Source of the DNA: an uncultured Planctomycetaceae bacterium
GTDB lineage: Bacteria > Planctomycetota > Planctomycetia > Pirellulales > Pirellulaceae
Length of the DNA stretch: 7,482 bases
Assembly: GCA_903921945.1 (NCBI GenBank)
Contig: CAIXSC010000720.1
Span: forward strand, 1-7,482
Direction: 5' to 3'
Positions 6,177-7,482 of the stretch are shown here, piece by piece. Position 1 is the first letter of the stretch, and every line of letters begins with the position of its first letter. The position numbers were made by a program, and so were the translations under genes. The notes below the pieces were generated by a model. The model saw only the letters and a list, made by a program, of their open reading frames with translations, had not been told where the DNA came from and ran no database searches.

Positions 6177-7307
6177 TCAGCGCATGCCGATCGCCGCCGC
6201 CCACTCGTGGTAGCGCTGAATCACTTGGCTCGGACTGGCCGTCCCCGTGGTCCCCAGTTGCTGAACGGTGATCGACGCGACGAGGTTTCCCACCGCCGCC
6301 GCCTCAACGGGCGTGGCTCCGGCGAGCAGCGACATCACGAACCCACTGGTCGCCGCGTCTCCCGCTCCGACGACATCAACCGGTCCTTCCACGCGAAAAC
6401 CGGGCACCAGACGGTCTGTCCCGTCTGGCTGGGCCACCAGCATGCCCTCGTCGCCGCACGTACAAAAAGCCACCCGCCTCGTTCGGTCGCACAGCCGTCG
6501 CAGCGCAACTCGAGCGGCCTCCGCGGTACCCGCCATCGATTCCCCCGTCGATGGCTGGCCCAGAAGCGGCTGGCCGGCGGGCGGCTGGCCGGCGGGTGGC
6601 TGGCCGGCGGGCGGCTCGCCAGGCGTTGCGCGGGCGGCAGCGATGACTTCGTGGCGATTGCCCTTGAGCACTCCGAAGTCGAAACGAGCAAGGTGCGCGC
6701 GGCTGTCGACGTAGACGAGCTTGCCTGGGTCGGCGGCGGCCAGTTCGGCGAGCCGCGCCCGAACGCCATCATTCACGATGCCCCAATTCGGTTCGACGAA
6801 TTGGTCAAGCACAATCAGCCCGTCGCACTGGCTCCAGACCGACGCGATCCGTTCGCATAGCATTCGCGTCGTGGCGGCGGACAGTGGCTGCCGGTCGCGA
6901 ATGTCGAGCCGGTTGAGTTCTGTCACCCAGCCAGCGGTCGAGCGTCGGAGGGGCTTGGTGTAGGTGGGTGTCAGTCGCTGGGGATCGGCGATCACGTGCG
7001 TTAGGTCGACGGGGAGGCTGGCAAGCGCGCGACGCAAATCGAATCCGCGGCCATCGTCGCCGATCACGGTCACGGGGATTAAGCGGCCGACCCCGAGCGC
7101 CGCCAGGTTATTGAGGACGGTGCCGAGAGCGCCGGCCGCGTTGCGAACAGTGGTGATCTGATACGCCTCCAGCCCAGTTTCCAGCGACAATTCGTGGACA
7201 TCGAGCGCCAGTTCGAGGTACTGGTCGAGCACCAAGTCGCCAACGAGTCCGAGGGTCAGATGCGGGAACTGATGGAGGAACGCTTGCAGACGGGAGAATT
7301 CAAGCAT
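6177..7307 (-). CDS. PfkB family sugar kinase, RfaE/HldE kinase-domain-like, with internal repeat insertion
   Basis: A 376-residue ribokinase/PfkB-fold kinase that transfers phosphate from ATP to a sugar or sugar phosphate in the cytoplasm. Visible blocks are LGLVGDLVLDQY (19-30), the N-terminal strand typical of RfaE/HldE-type kinases; AAGALGTVLNNLAALG (57-72) in place of the usual GGA.NVA; TPTYTKPL (113-120); KGNRHE (215-220), the KxNxxE magnesium/phosphate motif; CGDEGM (284-289); and VVGAGDAATSGF (312-323), with the anion hole and catalytic Asp317. The core is intact. A Pro/Gly/Gln repeat (227-252) is inserted just after KGNRHE, making the protein longer than typical PfkB domains of about 300-330 residues. 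The substrate is not readable; heptose 7-phosphate is one possibility by resemblance. ATG at 7307 is supported by AGGGAA upstream. No nucleotidyltransferase domain follows, so it is not a full bifunctional HldE. Confidence 0.9.
   Translation of the reverse strand: MLEFSRLQAFLHQFPHLTLGLVGDLVLDQYLELALDVHELSLETGLEAYQITTVRNAAGALGTVLNNLAALGVGRLIPVTVIGDDGRGFDLRRALASLPVDLTHVIADPQRLTPTYTKPLRRSTAGWVTELNRLDIRDRQPLSAATTRMLCERIASVWSQCDGLIVLDQFVEPNWGIVNDGVRARLAELAAADPGKLVYVDSRAHLARFDFGVLKGNRHEVIAAARATPGEPPAGQPPAGQPPAGQPLLGQPSTGESMAGTAEAARVALRRLCDRTRRVAFCTCGDEGMLVAQPDGTDRLVPGFRVEGPVDVVGAGDAATSGFVMSLLAGATPVEAAAVGNLVASITVQQLGTTGTASPSQVIQRYHEWAAAIGMR
6553..6627 (-). repeat. 15-bp in-frame tandem repeat encoding PPAGQ pentapeptides inside the sugar kinase
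   Basis: Five 15-bp units on the plus strand: GGCTGGCCCAGAAGC (6553), GGCTGGCCGGCGGGC (6568), the same with a final T (6583), the same as 6568 again (6598), then a diverged unit (6613). On the minus strand this reads EPPAGQ-PPAGQ-PPAGQ-PLLGQ, residues 227-252. The three central copies differ at one base only, so the expansion looks recent compared with the repeats in the barrel genes. Confidence 0.95.
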
Positions 7308-7311
7308 CTTG

Positions 7312-7317
7312 TTCCCT
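7312..7317 (-). promoter_or_regulatory. Ribosome-binding site of the sugar kinase gene
   Basis: On the minus strand AGGGAA stands four bases before ATG at 7307. It supports this as the true start. Confidence 0.6.
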
Positions 7318-7399
7318 GTGTGGATGCGGCAGTCAACGAGCGGCCGGCTCGAACAAACGAGTTTCGCGGAAGGCTAGCGTGAGTGTCGCGGCAGAGGAA

Positions 7400-7476
7400 G
7401 TGGACGGGGGGTGGTTGGATGGCGGATGGACGAACGGAAGGTGGGACGAAGGGAAAGTGGGACGGGGGAAGGTTTG
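7400..7476. repeat. Purine-rich degenerate repeat tract with G-quadruplex motif
   Basis: The plus strand is almost entirely G and A. Two 16-bp units, GAACGGAAGGTGGGAC (7432-7447) and GAAGGGAAAGTGGGAC (7448-7463), match at 14 of 16 positions. The run 7443-7468 has the form G3-N5-G3-N5-G3-N2-G5, a canonical G-quadruplex pattern. The words GGACGAACGG and CGGATGGA also occur in the 11-bp array at the other end of the window. The tract lies about 95-170 bases upstream of the sugar kinase start and may continue beyond the window. Confidence 0.75.
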
Positions 7477-7482
7477 GTAACA

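Noticed and set aside
1421..6627. Diversity-generating retroelement or insertion sequence as the source of the repeats
   Set aside because: No reverse transcriptase, transposase, terminal inverted repeats or target duplications are present in the window.
6207..6860. 217-codon plus-strand ORF
   Set aside because: It is antisense to the PfkB kinase, which has intact motifs and a ribosome-binding site.
7338..7352. Short inverted repeat CGAGC/GCTCG upstream of the kinase
   Set aside because: A five-base stem is expected by chance in this GC-rich DNA, and no promoter or operator context was seen.

Overview
The window looks like chromosomal DNA of a planctomycete, most likely of the Pirellulales type. 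The main reasons are a DUF1501 protein with a Tat-like leader, a PfkB sugar kinase of the RfaE/HldE-like type, and outer-membrane beta-barrel proteins with long Pro/Gly-rich leaders. The DNA is GC-rich and its coding regions favour G or C at third codon positions. The assignment rests on family resemblance read by eye, not on a search.

Layout from left to right. Bases 1-345 hold no convincing gene: an 11-bp phased tandem array (3-191) is followed by plain GC-rich sequence with one inverted repeat. On the minus strand there follow two tandem paralogous outer-membrane barrel genes, 346-1770 (downstream) and 1972-3471 (upstream). They are separated by a 201-bp spacer with a degenerate 15-bp repeat and a possible small plus-strand ORF. 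A 235-bp divergent spacer leads to two plus-strand genes: a YegS/BmrU-type diacylglycerol (lipid) kinase at 3707-4603 and a DUF1501 protein at 4720-6150. The DUF1501 gene converges, with a 26-bp gap, on a minus-strand PfkB-family sugar kinase at 6180-7307 (stop codon 6177-6179). The last about 80 bases are a purine-rich repeat tract with a canonical G-quadruplex motif.

The genes do not form one obvious pathway. Envelope themes are shared: two outer-membrane proteins, a membrane-lipid kinase, an exported DUF1501 protein, and a sugar kinase resembling the kinase domain used for LPS heptose precursors. No operon can be proved.

The most striking signal is not a gene. Short tandem repeats with units of 11, 12, 15 or 16 bp recur almost everywhere. 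Four of the five convincing genes carry in-frame 15-bp repeats, which give pentapeptide repeats, at unrelated places: a linker in barrel protein 1, a linker in barrel protein 2, the leader of the DUF1501 protein including its twin-arginine motif, and an internal loop of the PfkB kinase. Only the lipid kinase lacks one. Non-coding spacers carry 11-, 15- and 16-bp versions. The barrel protein 1 and PfkB repeats even share the design PPxxQ-PPxxQ-PLLxQ although the proteins are unrelated. This suggests a genome-wide repeat-seeding or slippage process that selection retains in coding DNA only when the unit is a multiple of three; the mechanism is inference.
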